A stretch of 16,125 bases of DNA from an uncultured Acholeplasmataceae bacterium (GCA_937983315.1 CALKAH010000363.1:1-16125); one strand, 5' to 3'; shown: positions 1 through 6,955, counted from the first letter of the stretch. Numbers and translations: made by a program. Notes: generated from the sequence alone by a model not told the origin.

Positions 1-50
1 TACGAGATCGTATTCGGTGACTGGAGTTCATACGTGTGCTCTTCCGATCT
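1..50. other. Illumina sequencing adapter left on the contig end
   Basis: Bases 1-8 (TACGAGAT) match the end of the Illumina P7 primer. Bases 9-16 (CGTATTCG) sit where the 8-base i7 index belongs. Bases 17-50 match the 34-base TruSeq read-2 adapter with one mismatch, T instead of G at position 31. Native sequence starts at about 51. The adapter is from known library chemistry and the match is direct; it means the assembly was not fully trimmed. Translated in frame, it gives the peptide TGVHTCALPI, a one-residue variant of a well-known contaminant peptide in protein databases. Confidence 0.97.
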
Positions 51-706
51 GCAAAGAAAAAATGATCCAATTTATCATGGACCATGATTTTGATCTAATT
101 GGATGTCAAGAAGCTTTTCAAGACATGGCCTATGATCTTCAAGAAGGGTTAAAATCACGCTATATCATGATCTATCAACCTCGAGATTCTCGAGGTGAAG
201 GGACACCTATTTTCTACAAGAAAAACCTTAAACCCACCTATATTCAAACATGCTGGTTGACTGATACGCCTGATCAAGAATCAGTTGTTGATGGTAGTCA
301 CTTTCCAAGAATCGTCACGATGGCGCGTTTTGGTCACTTACTTTTTGTCAATACACATTTGGATTATGCATCCGATGATGTCTGTCTCAAGCAAGCTAAA
401 CATTTGAACAATATTGTATCATCCAAACGAAAAGAAGATGATGAGATTGTCTTGGTTGGAGATTTTAACACAACGCCTGATAGTCAAACCATTCAGTATA
501 TGTCAAACCATTTAACCTCGATGTATCAAGATCAACATGTACTAACCTTTCATGGTTTTACAGATGCAAAAGAGGGAAAACCCATTGACTATCTCTTTAC
601 ATCACGAGGACTTTATGTCAAATCATGGATGGTTCATCATGATAAACCAGGCATTTATTTAAGTGATCATTACCCCATTTCTGCAGTGATAGATAAGGTA
701 AAATAG
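51..706 (+). CDS. Endonuclease/exonuclease/phosphatase (EEP) family protein, 5'-truncated
   Basis: This is the C-terminal part of an EEP-fold metal-dependent phosphodiesterase, the fold shared by exonuclease III, DNase I and sphingomyelinase. The visible family motifs, in order, are a QEA at 107-115 carrying the metal-binding Glu, an NTHLDY motif at about 350-367, GDFN at 458-469, an ID pair at 584-589 and SDHYP at 662-676 with the catalytic His. All are in one frame (codons from 53), and the stop is TAG at 704-706. The N-terminal strand with the family's conserved Asn is missing because the contig begins inside the gene. The reading frame continues back into the adapter, and the ATG at 17 is an artefact. 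The substrate (nucleic acid, phospholipid or sugar phosphate) cannot be read from these motifs. The protein resembles the short bacterial EEP hydrolases more than Xth DNA-repair enzymes. Confidence 0.88.
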
Positions 707-710
707 TAAC

Positions 711-745
711 AAAAAAGCACAGGTGATTGCCTGTGCTTATGTTTT
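711..745. terminator. Bidirectional intrinsic terminator between the EEP gene and tRNA-Lys
   Basis: A perfect 9-bp stem (715-723 with 730-738, arms AAGCACAGG/CCTGTGCTT) has a 6-base loop. An A run at 711-716 precedes it and a moderately T-rich stretch follows at 739-745. The U tract is better on the minus strand, so it probably ends the tRNA transcript as well as the EEP mRNA. Confidence 0.82.
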
Positions 746-749
746 AGCA

Positions 750-825
750 TGGTACCCCCTCACGGGATCGAACCGTGGACCCACTGATTAAGAGTCAGTT
801 GCTCTGCCAGCTGAGCTAAGGAGGC
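750..825 (-). tRNA. tRNA-Lys (anticodon CUU)
   Basis: Reading the minus strand from 825 to 750 gives a complete 76-base cloverleaf. It has a 7-bp acceptor stem, a D-arm with stem GCTC/GAGC and GG in the loop, an anticodon stem ACTGA/TCAGT with loop CTCTTAA, a 5-base variable loop, a T-arm CACGG/CCGTG with TTCGATC, discriminator A and an encoded CCA. The anticodon CUU lies at 792-790 and reads AAG lysine codons. The acceptor stem has wobbles at 1-72 (G-U) and 4-69 (U-G). A minus-strand promoter lies just upstream and a terminator just downstream, so it appears to be a single-gene unit. Confidence 0.96.
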
Positions 826-847
826 AAATGTGGACCGTGCATTGACT

Positions 848-875
848 ATTATAACATAGGTTTTTCAAATTGCAA
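848..875 (-). promoter_or_regulatory. Promoter of tRNA-Lys
   Basis: On the minus strand a perfect TATAAT lies at 853-848. A TTGCAA, four of six against the -35 consensus, lies at 875-870 with a 16-bp spacer. The predicted transcription start is about 841, some 16 bases before the tRNA 5' end, as expected for a short processed leader. Confidence 0.62.
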
Positions 876-924
876 GCAAGTCCACAGGAAAAAATCCATA
901 TTTTTTTGACGCATCATTCATGAA

Positions 925-1275
925 TTAGGTTGCGCGTTTGACAACCTCATCAATCACCTGTTCAACAAGACTTTTGTATTCCATTTTTCCCAAAGGGAAA
1001 AGAATCGCTGATTTACCAAAAGTGATCCCTTTGATTTTTCTTAATTTGAAAGTCTCCACATAGTCAAAATCCGTGGTGTAAATCGAAAAATGATGCTTAC
1101 CACCACCAAACATCAAGAAGAGTTTGGGTTTGATTTTGATCATGGGGCGCTGATATGAAAATACGAGTGGATATGAGGGATAACGTCGAGTTGCATAATC
1201 GAGTGCATATAACATCCAGTCTTTTAAATCAGGTTCAAGTGTTTCTAGATAGGCATCAACGGAATTGAGTTTCAT
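925..1275 (-). CDS. DUF1801 domain protein (YdhG-like)
   Basis: This 116-aa soluble protein has no signal peptide or membrane segment. Its layout matches the DUF1801/YdhG-like fold: an N-terminal helix (VDAYLETLEPDLKDWMLYAL), a middle block of strands with a Gly-rich turn then HHFSIYTTDF, and a C-terminal KSAILFPLGK strand before a final helix. Family members are small proteins of poorly known role, and some are annotated as iron chaperones; nothing here shows an active site. The ATG at 1275-1273 overlaps the stop of the upstream MFS gene by four bases (ATGA), and an AAGGAG sits 8 bases upstream, so the two genes are cotranscribed and probably translationally coupled. No clear terminator follows, only A/T runs at about 890-908, so transcription may run toward the tRNA promoter region. 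Confidence 0.75.
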   Translation of the reverse strand: MKLNSVDAYLETLEPDLKDWMLYALDYATRRYPSYPLVFSYQRPMIKIKPKLFLMFGGGKHHFSIYTTDFDYVETFKLRKIKGITFGKSAILFPLGKMEYKSLVEQVIDEVVKRAT

Positions 1276-2483
1276 TCAAGATTCTCCTTTTGTGCATTCA
1301 GTTTAAGATGAATAATGAGATAAATCAAGATGATTGCTCCTAAGATTTCCATCGAGACGACAAAAATGGTTAATCCCACTAAACTGGTATCATATAATGC
1401 ACCAACAATCACACTTCCTAAAAACCAGAATAAACCAAAGATGGTTGCAAAAACACCATATCCACGTGCACGATAGTCTTTAGGAACGATTTTTGCAACC
1501 ACAGCTTTTAATATCGATTCTTGGGCACCCATACCTATACCCCAACAGATGATACCAAGGATGATTGCCCACGTACCATCTACCAGTAAGATCAAAGGTG
1601 CAGTCAACCCCGATATTAAAATGGGATACACTAAGCTGATCAACCCTTTCTTATCAAACATATGTCCAAAAAGGAGTGCTGCGATCGCATCAACACCCAT
1701 CGCCATGGCATAAAGAAGTGGAATACGTGTACTTTCGATTAATTGAAGACTATCCAAATGGAATGCAATTACAGGATAATCGATGAATCCCATGGCGATA
1801 CATGCAATCGCGATCATGTAGATGACAAATGTACTCATTTTTGTTAAACCAGGTCGTTTAACCTGCTTTTTTTCGAATTGATCGGGATTAGGATATTTGT
1901 AACGAGCAAAAAATAAAATGCACAAGGTAACAATTGCAAATATACCCAAAATAAGAAAAGAGAAACGATAATTTTCTAGAGTTCCTCCACCTTTTGCTGA
2001 TAGGATGAAAAAGACGATTAAAGGGCCTAAAAATGCACCTAATTGATCGAGAGCTTCATTGATTGCAAATGCCTTTCCAGCCCCTAAATAAGGCTGTGTG
2101 AATGATGTTAAGGTTGATTTTGCAGGTGCTCTGATCGCTTTACCAACACGTTCTAAAAGGATCAACACGATGGCAACTTCCCAGAATGATTCACCCACCA
2201 ATCCCAGGAGTGGAATGGCTAAAAGATTGATGGCATAACCTACGATCATCATCGTCCAATATTTCTTTGTTTTATCAGCAATCCACCCTGTGACAAGTCT
2301 TAGCGCTTGACCGATGAATTCACCTAAACCCGCAGTAAAAGAGATGACTAAAGCAGAAGCACCAATCAAACCTAAATAGGATCCATAGATGCTTCTGGCA
2401 CCTTCATGTGTGAAATCTGAAAAGAATGAGATGATACCTAAAAGCATGATAAAAAGAAATGCCTTTTTCTTCATGTTTGACAT
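1272..2483 (-). CDS. Major facilitator superfamily (MFS) transporter
   Basis: This is a 403-aa polytopic inner-membrane protein with about twelve hydrophobic segments in two halves joined by a charged central loop (around FARYKYPNPDQFEKKQVKRP). An MFS motif-A-like loop (GWIADKTKKYW) lies between segments 2 and 3, and a related GHMFDKKG lies at the matching place in the second half. The length is normal for the family. The best relatives by appearance are the general drug/efflux-like MFS proteins, but the substrate cannot be told from sequence. The ATG at 2483 is preferred over the one at 2498 because the GAGAGGTG ribosome binding site lies between them, 5-7 bases before 2483. It is the first gene of a two-gene unit with the DUF1801 gene and is transcribed from a TATAAT-containing divergent promoter. 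Confidence 0.88.
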   Translation of the reverse strand: MSNMKKKAFLFIMLLGIISFFSDFTHEGARSIYGSYLGLIGASALVISFTAGLGEFIGQALRLVTGWIADKTKKYWTMMIVGYAINLLAIPLLGLVGESFWEVAIVLILLERVGKAIRAPAKSTLTSFTQPYLGAGKAFAINEALDQLGAFLGPLIVFFILSAKGGGTLENYRFSFLILGIFAIVTLCILFFARYKYPNPDQFEKKQVKRPGLTKMSTFVIYMIAIACIAMGFIDYPVIAFHLDSLQLIESTRIPLLYAMAMGVDAIAALLFGHMFDKKGLISLVYPILISGLTAPLILLVDGTWAIILGIICWGIGMGAQESILKAVVAKIVPKDYRARGYGVFATIFGLFWFLGSVIVGALYDTSLVGLTIFVVSMEILGAIILIYLIIHLKLNAQKENLE

Positions 2484-2504
2484 AACTTCACCTCTCATAA
2501 ATTT

Positions 2505-2534
2505 ATTATAACGCTAAAAAATGTTACGCTCCAA
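2505..2534 (-). promoter_or_regulatory. Promoter of the MFS-DUF1801 unit
   Basis: On the minus strand TATAAT lies at 2510-2505. A weak -35 candidate, TTGGAG, lies at 2534-2529 with an 18-bp spacer. The start would be near 2498, giving a leader of about 15 bases that holds the GAGAGGTG site. It is back-to-back with the Nudix operon promoter. Confidence 0.55.
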
Positions 2535-2545
2535 TAAAACTTCGT

Positions 2546-2573
2546 TTTTCATTCGATCAACCCATGATATAAT
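2546..2573 (+). promoter_or_regulatory. Promoter of the Nudix-to-ABC-F operon
   Basis: A perfect TATAAT lies at 2568-2573. TTTTCA, four of six against the -35 consensus, lies at 2546-2551 with a 16-bp spacer. The predicted start is about 2580, giving a leader of about 20 bases with the AGAGG ribosome site for the start at 2599. Only 11 bases separate its -35 from that of the divergent MFS promoter. Confidence 0.6.
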
Positions 2574-2598
2574 AACGTTGTGTGAAAAGAGGTTAACC

Positions 2599-3075
2599 AT
2601 GTATACCTACACCTTAGGATTTGTTAAAAAAGGAAATCAAATATTAATGGTCAATCGAAAGAAAAAGCCATGGCTTGGTTGTTGGAATGGTTTAGGTGGT
2701 AAGATTATGATGAATGAATCACCTGAAGCATGCATGATCAGAGAACTTGAAGAAGAAGCAAGTTTGATCATCACACCAGATCAACTTAAACCGTGCGGGA
2801 TATTGACATGGAACTCCTTTGATGCAAACGGTCAAGGACTGTATCTTTTTTTGATCGATGGATCTAAACTTTCATTAAACACACCCGTTTCAACTGAAGA
2901 AGGTTTACTCGATTGGAAAGAGATCGATTGGATCATTCATTCCGATAACTTAGGAGTTGCCCATAATATCAAACACTTTTTACCCAACATGATTCATGAT
3001 CATCAACGTTATCATTATCATTGTACGTTTCAAAATGATGTCTTAATCTCTGTATCAAAGGAGCACATGCTATGA
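2599..3075 (+). CDS. Nudix hydrolase, MutT/8-oxo-dGTPase-like
   Basis: This 158-aa cytoplasmic Nudix pyrophosphohydrolase probably cleaves a nucleoside triphosphate or other nucleoside-diphosphate-linked compound. The Nudix box spans residues 34-56: G34, E40, R48-E49-L50, E52-E53 and L56 are in place, but the usual Gly near its end is Ser55. The N-terminal strand with RKKKPWLGCWNGLGGK resembles streptococcal MutX-type 8-oxo-dGTP diphosphatases; this is from memory of the family and was not aligned. The start at 2599 is chosen because AGAGG lies 6 bases upstream. An upstream in-frame ATG at 2521 would place the promoter inside the gene. The last 40 residues are rich in His (HDHQRYHYH) before the ATGA overlap with the next gene. 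It is the first gene of a seven-gene overlapping operon. Confidence 0.87.
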   Translation: MYTYTLGFVKKGNQILMVNRKKKPWLGCWNGLGGKIMMNESPEACMIRELEEEASLIITPDQLKPCGILTWNSFDANGQGLYLFLIDGSKLSLNTPVSTEEGLLDWKEIDWIIHSDNLGVAHNIKHFLPNMIHDHQRYHYHCTFQNDVLISVSKEHML

Positions 3076-3539
3076 TTTATATCTACATCGCCATCGGTGC
3101 TTTCCTGATCATGCTCATGGGTTATATACTGATGCTGCAACATCAAAAAAAGATCTACCGCGAAGTCACAGAATATACCATGAAGATATTGAATCAATAT
3201 GGCGTTCGACATGAACATCGCCATGTCTTGATTGATCTCAACCATGAGACATATCAGGTATTATTATATTTCGTTCCAACCCATGCAGAACTCACCATCA
3301 ACAGTAAAATCATGTGGGAAATTAAAGAATCAAACAAAATCAATCTCGTTAATCAAAGTCAATTTCTATCGTCGCCATACCCAAAGATTGTCATCGTCTT
3401 CCCAACAACCGTACGGATGAAACGTTATATCAATGAAAATGAAATGGAATTTATTACCTACAATAAGAAATTTCATAACATGTATGTCGTAAGACCTCAT
3501 GAACTCGAGACACTACTGAAGGAGCTTAATCATGCGTAA
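3072..3539 (+). CDS. Unknown membrane-anchored protein, possibly with a nuclease-like fold
   Basis: I do not recognise this 155-aa protein. Residues 1-22 form one hydrophobic segment (from MIYIYIAIGAFL), suggesting an N-terminal membrane anchor with the rest in the cytoplasm, as Lys and Arg follow it. The soluble part alternates helix and strands: VLIDL at 52-56, QVLLYFV at 62-68, a strand ending in WEIKES at 82-87, IVIVFPTT at 106-113 and a terminal VVRPHELETLLKEL. An Asp (D55) followed about 28 residues later by E83-x-K85 is loosely reminiscent of PD-(D/E)XK nuclease-fold proteins, but this is only a hint. The ATG overlaps the Nudix stop as ATGA, and AAAGGAG lies 8 bases upstream. Its stop overlaps the next start by 8 bases. 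Confidence 0.72.
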   Translation: MIYIYIAIGAFLIMLMGYILMLQHQKKIYREVTEYTMKILNQYGVRHEHRHVLIDLNHETYQVLLYFVPTHAELTINSKIMWEIKESNKINLVNQSQFLSSPYPKIVIVFPTTVRMKRYINENEMEFITYNKKFHNMYVVRPHELETLLKELNHA

Positions 3540-4485
3540 ATGGATGATCATCTTTCTTTTCATCATCTTGACGATGATGCTATCATCATGTCAAACATAT
3601 ACCATCACGTATACGGATGATGATCCTTTTGTTTTGGAAATGAAAGGTGATTCGTTAAAGATTTTACAATTGACCGATCTTCATCTCACCTTTGGTTACG
3701 ATCAAAGAGATCGTCGTACATTTCGCTTGATTGAAGCATTAAATGATCAAGATGATTATGATTTAATTGTGATCACAGGTGATATGACGATGTCACCTTC
3801 AGCACCAGAACTTTTTCGAAAACTCATCACATTTATGGAAACACTCAAAACACCATGGACATTTATTTTTGGAAATCATGAAACGGATTATCATACCTAT
3901 GAAGACTTCATCAGAGTTATACCTGATGATACAACCTATTTATATTTCAAGGTAGGTCCCAAGCTTGAAGAGGGTGGTATTGGTAATTTTCACTTCACCA
4001 TCACAAAAAATGATCTACCTGTCTATCGTCTTTATATGCTTGATTCTAAAGCTGAACGCGATGAATACACCGAAGAAGAAGGCGAGTACGATTACTTATC
4101 TATTGCTCAGGTCAATTGGTTTAAAGATCATGCAGAGCTTGATTCAGTAAGAAATCTTGTTTTTATGCATATTCCCTTACGTCAATATATCGATGCAGTG
4201 GATTACGATGGATTCTTCCTTGAAGATAAAGTTTATGCTCAAGGTGTTGATACAGGTTTTTTTGATGCCATGGTTGATACTGCAAAGACAACAGCAGTCT
4301 TTGTTGGACATGACCATTTAAATGATTTTATCTTTGCCAAAGATAGTATTTTTCTTGTCTATGGACGTGCTACTGGATTCAATGGTTATGGAACCCTTGA
4401 AAAAGGTGGAAGACATATTGAAGTTTATCCAGATTCATCAGCAATTCGCACATTTGTGATGTGGGAAAGTGTGGTATTATCATGA
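3532..4485 (+). CDS. Lipoprotein metallophosphoesterase (calcineurin-like)
   Basis: This 317-aa exported metal-dependent phosphoesterase should be anchored on the outer face of the membrane. Residues 1-20 are a lipoprotein signal: Arg/Lys, a hydrophobic core, then lipobox L17-S18-S19-C20. The calcineurin-like motifs appear in order: D49-L-H51, G83-D84, G114-N-H-E117, H213 in FMHIPL and G259-H-D-H262. All metal ligands expected for a binuclear centre are present, so it should be active. It resembles the YkuE/purple-acid-phosphatase-like branch; the substrate is unknown. AAGGAG lies 7 bases before the start. The start overlaps the previous gene by 8 bases, and the stop overlaps the next start as ATGA. 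Confidence 0.9.
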   Translation: MRKWMIIFLFIILTMMLSSCQTYTITYTDDDPFVLEMKGDSLKILQLTDLHLTFGYDQRDRRTFRLIEALNDQDDYDLIVITGDMTMSPSAPELFRKLITFMETLKTPWTFIFGNHETDYHTYEDFIRVIPDDTTYLYFKVGPKLEEGGIGNFHFTITKNDLPVYRLYMLDSKAERDEYTEEEGEYDYLSIAQVNWFKDHAELDSVRNLVFMHIPLRQYIDAVDYDGFFLEDKVYAQGVDTGFFDAMVDTAKTTAVFVGHDHLNDFIFAKDSIFLVYGRATGFNGYGTLEKGGRHIEVYPDSSAIRTFVMWESVVLS

Positions 4486-4628
4486 AATTTAAAGCGCGGT
4501 TTTATGTCTTTTTATCAACGTATACGTTCTCTATATTGGGTTTATTCTTGACAGGATTTTTGGGTTTCTTAATCTTACCATTCATTGCATTAATCTATGT
4601 ACTTCATGGAGGTCCAAAACGTGTTTAA
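4482..4628 (+). CDS. 48-aa hydrophobic membrane peptide
   Basis: This small open reading frame fills the gap between the phosphoesterase and the next gene. It encodes a basic N-terminus (MKFKARFYVF), two short or one long hydrophobic stretch over residues 8-41 (LGLFLTGFLGFLILPFIALI) and a basic tail GGPKRV. It starts at the ATGA overlap with the previous stop, like three other junctions of this operon, and its stop lies 8 bases inside the next gene, like the 3532 junction. No strong ribosome site precedes it, so coupled translation is likely. The regular overlaps and membrane-protein composition support a real gene. No function can be assigned. It could be a partner of the 95-aa protein encoded next. 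Confidence 0.68.
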   Translation: MKFKARFYVFLSTYTFSILGLFLTGFLGFLILPFIALIYVLHGGPKRV

Positions 4629-4908
4629 TCTTTTGATTGCAATCTTTTATTATGCATTTTATCTCGGACTCTCGGGTATTGTTGTCCTCTTTTTGATGCG
4701 TTTATGGATTGCTTTAAAACTTAAAATGAATCGAAAAGATATGCTGATGACTCTATTTATTCCTGGATCTGTTGGATTAAACTTGAAAACAAAATCACCA
4801 TATCCCTTCGAAAATATCTACTTTTATTTAAATATTTTCTTCGGAGTTGCCATGTTTATCGGATCGATATTTATACTTTACTTACATTTGGAGCTTGATA
4901 TCATATGA
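4621..4908 (+). CDS. 95-aa unknown membrane protein
   Basis: I do not recognise this protein. It has two hydrophobic segments: about residues 2-35 (a long stretch that may hold one or two passes, with FYLGLSGIVVLFLMRLW) and about residues 68-90 (LNIFFGVAMFIGSIFILYL). A basic loop (LKLKMNRKD) and an amphipathic stretch lie between them. The GTG at 4621 is chosen because GGAGG at 4608-4612 lies 8 bases upstream. The in-frame ATGs at 4597 and 4606 have no ribosome site, and the second overlaps the GGAGG itself. The gene overlaps the 48-aa gene by 8 bases and the thioesterase gene by the ATGA at 4905. The two small membrane proteins may work together; that is inference from adjacency only. Confidence 0.72.
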   Translation: MFNLLIAIFYYAFYLGLSGIVVLFLMRLWIALKLKMNRKDMLMTLFIPGSVGLNLKTKSPYPFENIYFYLNIFFGVAMFIGSIFILYLHLELDII

Positions 4909-5417
4909 TCTATAAAGTCTTAAAGAAACAATATAATTCAAGTATGTGTTTTGTATGTGGGATGGATAACGAAGCAAGCCTAAGAACAAAATATTATGAG
5001 CTTGAAAACAAACAAATCTTAGGTTTATTTCAAGGTGGAGATGTCCATCAAAGTTATCCCAAACGGATGCATGGTGGCATTATAACAGCTTTATTAGATG
5101 AAACGATTGGACGCGCTGTTCAAATCGATGAACCCAATACGTTTGGTGTCACAGTTGAACTCACCGTACGTTACGTAAAGCCAGTTCCACTTGATGAAAC
5201 ATTATACTGTGTTGGAAAGATCACGGATATGCGAAAAATTCTCTTTTATGGTGAAGGTTATTTATGCACCACAACAGGTGATATTTTAGCGACATGTCAT
5301 GCGAAATACATGAAACAAGATATCAACAAAATTGTTGATAGCACACATTTTATCAAGGAGCAATGGATGTACGTGGCTGACCAAAAACAGCCCGAATTCT
5401 TTGAATTACCACAATGA
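4905..5417 (+). CDS. PaaI-like hotdog-fold thioesterase
   Basis: This 170-aa cytoplasmic protein has the PaaI/YbgC-type hotdog signature. An H56-G-G58 opens the long central helix (HGGIITALLDETIGRA, with D65-E66 as likely catalytic acids), followed by strand VTVELTVRYVKPVPL. Hotdog thioesterases of this group hydrolyse acyl-CoA or aryl-CoA thioesters as dimers or tetramers. Near the N-terminus a C15-x-x-C-G motif (MCFVCG) is typical of one PaaI-like subgroup and is not known to be catalytic. A C-terminal extension of about 35 residues follows the core. Its start shares ATGA with the previous stop, and GGAG lies 9 bases before it. The substrate is unknown, and the operon does not suggest a CoA-catabolic pathway. 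Confidence 0.87.
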   Translation: MIYKVLKKQYNSSMCFVCGMDNEASLRTKYYELENKQILGLFQGGDVHQSYPKRMHGGIITALLDETIGRAVQIDEPNTFGVTVELTVRYVKPVPLDETLYCVGKITDMRKILFYGEGYLCTTTGDILATCHAKYMKQDINKIVDSTHFIKEQWMYVADQKQPEFFELPQ

Positions 5418-6955
5418 GTTTATTAGAAATAGAAAATTTAAGTTTTAGTTATAGTGGAGATCTCTTATATCAAGGAGCAAGCATGCGCCTGTTTGATGGT
5501 GAACATGCGGTTTTAGTCGGTCCTAATGGAACCGGAAAATCAACACTTCTCAAATTGATGGATCGTTCATTATCGCCAGATACGGGTAAAATCACATGGT
5601 TACCAGGTCGAAAGATCGGTTACTTAGACCAGTATGCCAAGATTGATCCCAATTTAAGCGTCGAAAAGTATCTCTATGACGTTTTTTTACCTTTATTTGA
5701 AAAAGAAAAGGCGATGGAAAAACTCTATGAAGAAGTCGCCGTTTCATCTGAAAAAGATCATGATCGTTTATTACATTGGGCTGCTGAGTTGGGTGAACAG
5801 TTGATCGCATCCGATTTTTACGCGATTAAGTCTAAGATTGGTAATGTCATTCATGGACTTGGATTAACCATGGATATTTTAGAAAGTCCGATTAAGCATT
5901 TATCAGGTGGGATGCGTGCAAAAATCATTCTTGCAAAACTTTTATTAGGTGATTCGGATGTTTTACTCTTAGATGAACCCACGAACTTTCTGGATGTTAA
6001 ACATATTGAATGGCTTGCAAACTTTCTAAAAAATTATTCGAAAGCATTTATCGTGGTTTCTCACCATGAAGAGTTTTTAATGGAGATTGCAAATACAGTT
6101 TTTGCATTAGAAAACTTGATGATTACACGCTATAAGGGAGACTATGCGTTTTATTTAAAAGAACGCCAACTCAGATTTGAACAGCAAGAAAAAGCATTTA
6201 TCAGTCAACAGAAGTTTATTCAAAAGACTGAAGAATTTATTCAAAAAAACATTGTTCGAGCAAAAACGACAAAACGTGCGCAATCACGAAGAAAAATGCT
6301 CGAAAAAGTCGAACGCATTCATGCTCCACAACAGTCAAAAACCTATCATTTCCACTTTCCTTTGTCGAGTACTACAGGTAAAGATGTCCTCGTGACTACT
6401 GATCTTGAAATTGGATATAGCGAACCCCTACTAGAGCCCTTAAGCATCAGTATTCTTAAGCAAGATAAGGTTGCGATTACTGGTAAGAATGGTATTGGTA
6501 AGTCAACGTTTATTAAGACAATCATGAATGTTATTCCCAAATTAGGTGGCGATTTTAAATGGATCGATACAGCAAAAATCGCTTACTTCGAACAAGATAG
6601 CATCTTTGAACCCAATATCACCGCATTTCAACTTGTGCATCACCGCTACCCCCATTTCACGAAAAAAGATGTCATGAGTTTACTGGGTAACCATGGTATC
6701 GATTATGAAATGGCTAATCGTGATGTCAATAGTTTATCGGGTGGAGAACAAACCAAGGTTCGTTTGTCATTACTCAGACATCAAAAAGGAAATGTTCTCA
6801 TCCTAGATGAACCCACCAACCACTTAGATGTTGCAGCAAAAGAAGCACTCAAAGAGGCGCTGATTGCATACCAAGGAACCCTGATTCTGGTTTCGCATGA
6901 AAAAGAGTTCTATCAAGATATCTGTGATTATGAAATTACCCTATTTGAAGGATAA
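5414..6955 (+). CDS. ABC-F family ATPase
   Basis: This 513-aa soluble protein has two ABC ATPase domains and no membrane segments, the arrangement of ABC-F proteins that act on the ribosome. Domain 1 has Walker A GPNGTGKST at 36-44, signature LSGGM at 163-167 and Walker B ending DEPTN at 187-191. A charged linker of about 80 residues (with QQEKAFISQQ and KTTKRAQSRRK), where the P-site tRNA interaction motif would be, joins the domains. Domain 2 has GKNGIGKST at 357-365, LSGGE at 441-445 and DEPTN at 465-469. It resembles the YdiF/YbiT-type housekeeping group; drug-resistance ABC-Fs cannot be excluded by eye. It is the last gene of the operon, coupled by ATGA to the thioesterase without a clear ribosome site of its own. 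Confidence 0.92.
   Translation: MSLLEIENLSFSYSGDLLYQGASMRLFDGEHAVLVGPNGTGKSTLLKLMDRSLSPDTGKITWLPGRKIGYLDQYAKIDPNLSVEKYLYDVFLPLFEKEKAMEKLYEEVAVSSEKDHDRLLHWAAELGEQLIASDFYAIKSKIGNVIHGLGLTMDILESPIKHLSGGMRAKIILAKLLLGDSDVLLLDEPTNFLDVKHIEWLANFLKNYSKAFIVVSHHEEFLMEIANTVFALENLMITRYKGDYAFYLKERQLRFEQQEKAFISQQKFIQKTEEFIQKNIVRAKTTKRAQSRRKMLEKVERIHAPQQSKTYHFHFPLSSTTGKDVLVTTDLEIGYSEPLLEPLSISILKQDKVAITGKNGIGKSTFIKTIMNVIPKLGGDFKWIDTAKIAYFEQDSIFEPNITAFQLVHHRYPHFTKKDVMSLLGNHGIDYEMANRDVNSLSGGEQTKVRLSLLRHQKGNVLILDEPTNHLDVAAKEALKEALIAYQGTLILVSHEKEFYQDICDYEITLFEG

Noticed and set aside
17..52. ATG at 17 as the start of a complete EEP protein
   Set aside because: The ATG lies in Illumina adapter sequence; the gene is truncated by the contig end.
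829..886. Inverted repeat TGTGGAC/GTCCACA flanking the tRNA promoter
   Set aside because: The 7-base arms are 44 bases apart, which is likely by chance in a window this long; no regulator or second copy supports it.
890..909. A7/T7 stretch downstream of the DUF1801 gene as a terminator
   Set aside because: The possible stem is only A-T pairs with no GC base, too weak for an intrinsic terminator.
2521..2598. Upstream N-terminal extension of the Nudix protein from the ATG at 2521
   Set aside because: It would put the operon's promoter, including its TATAAT, inside the coding sequence, and a good ribosome site precedes 2599.
5414..6955. The ABC-F gene as an antibiotic-resistance determinant
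   Set aside because: Its sequence looks like the housekeeping YdiF/YbiT-type group, and it sits in an operon without mobile-element signs. The linker alone cannot prove resistance.
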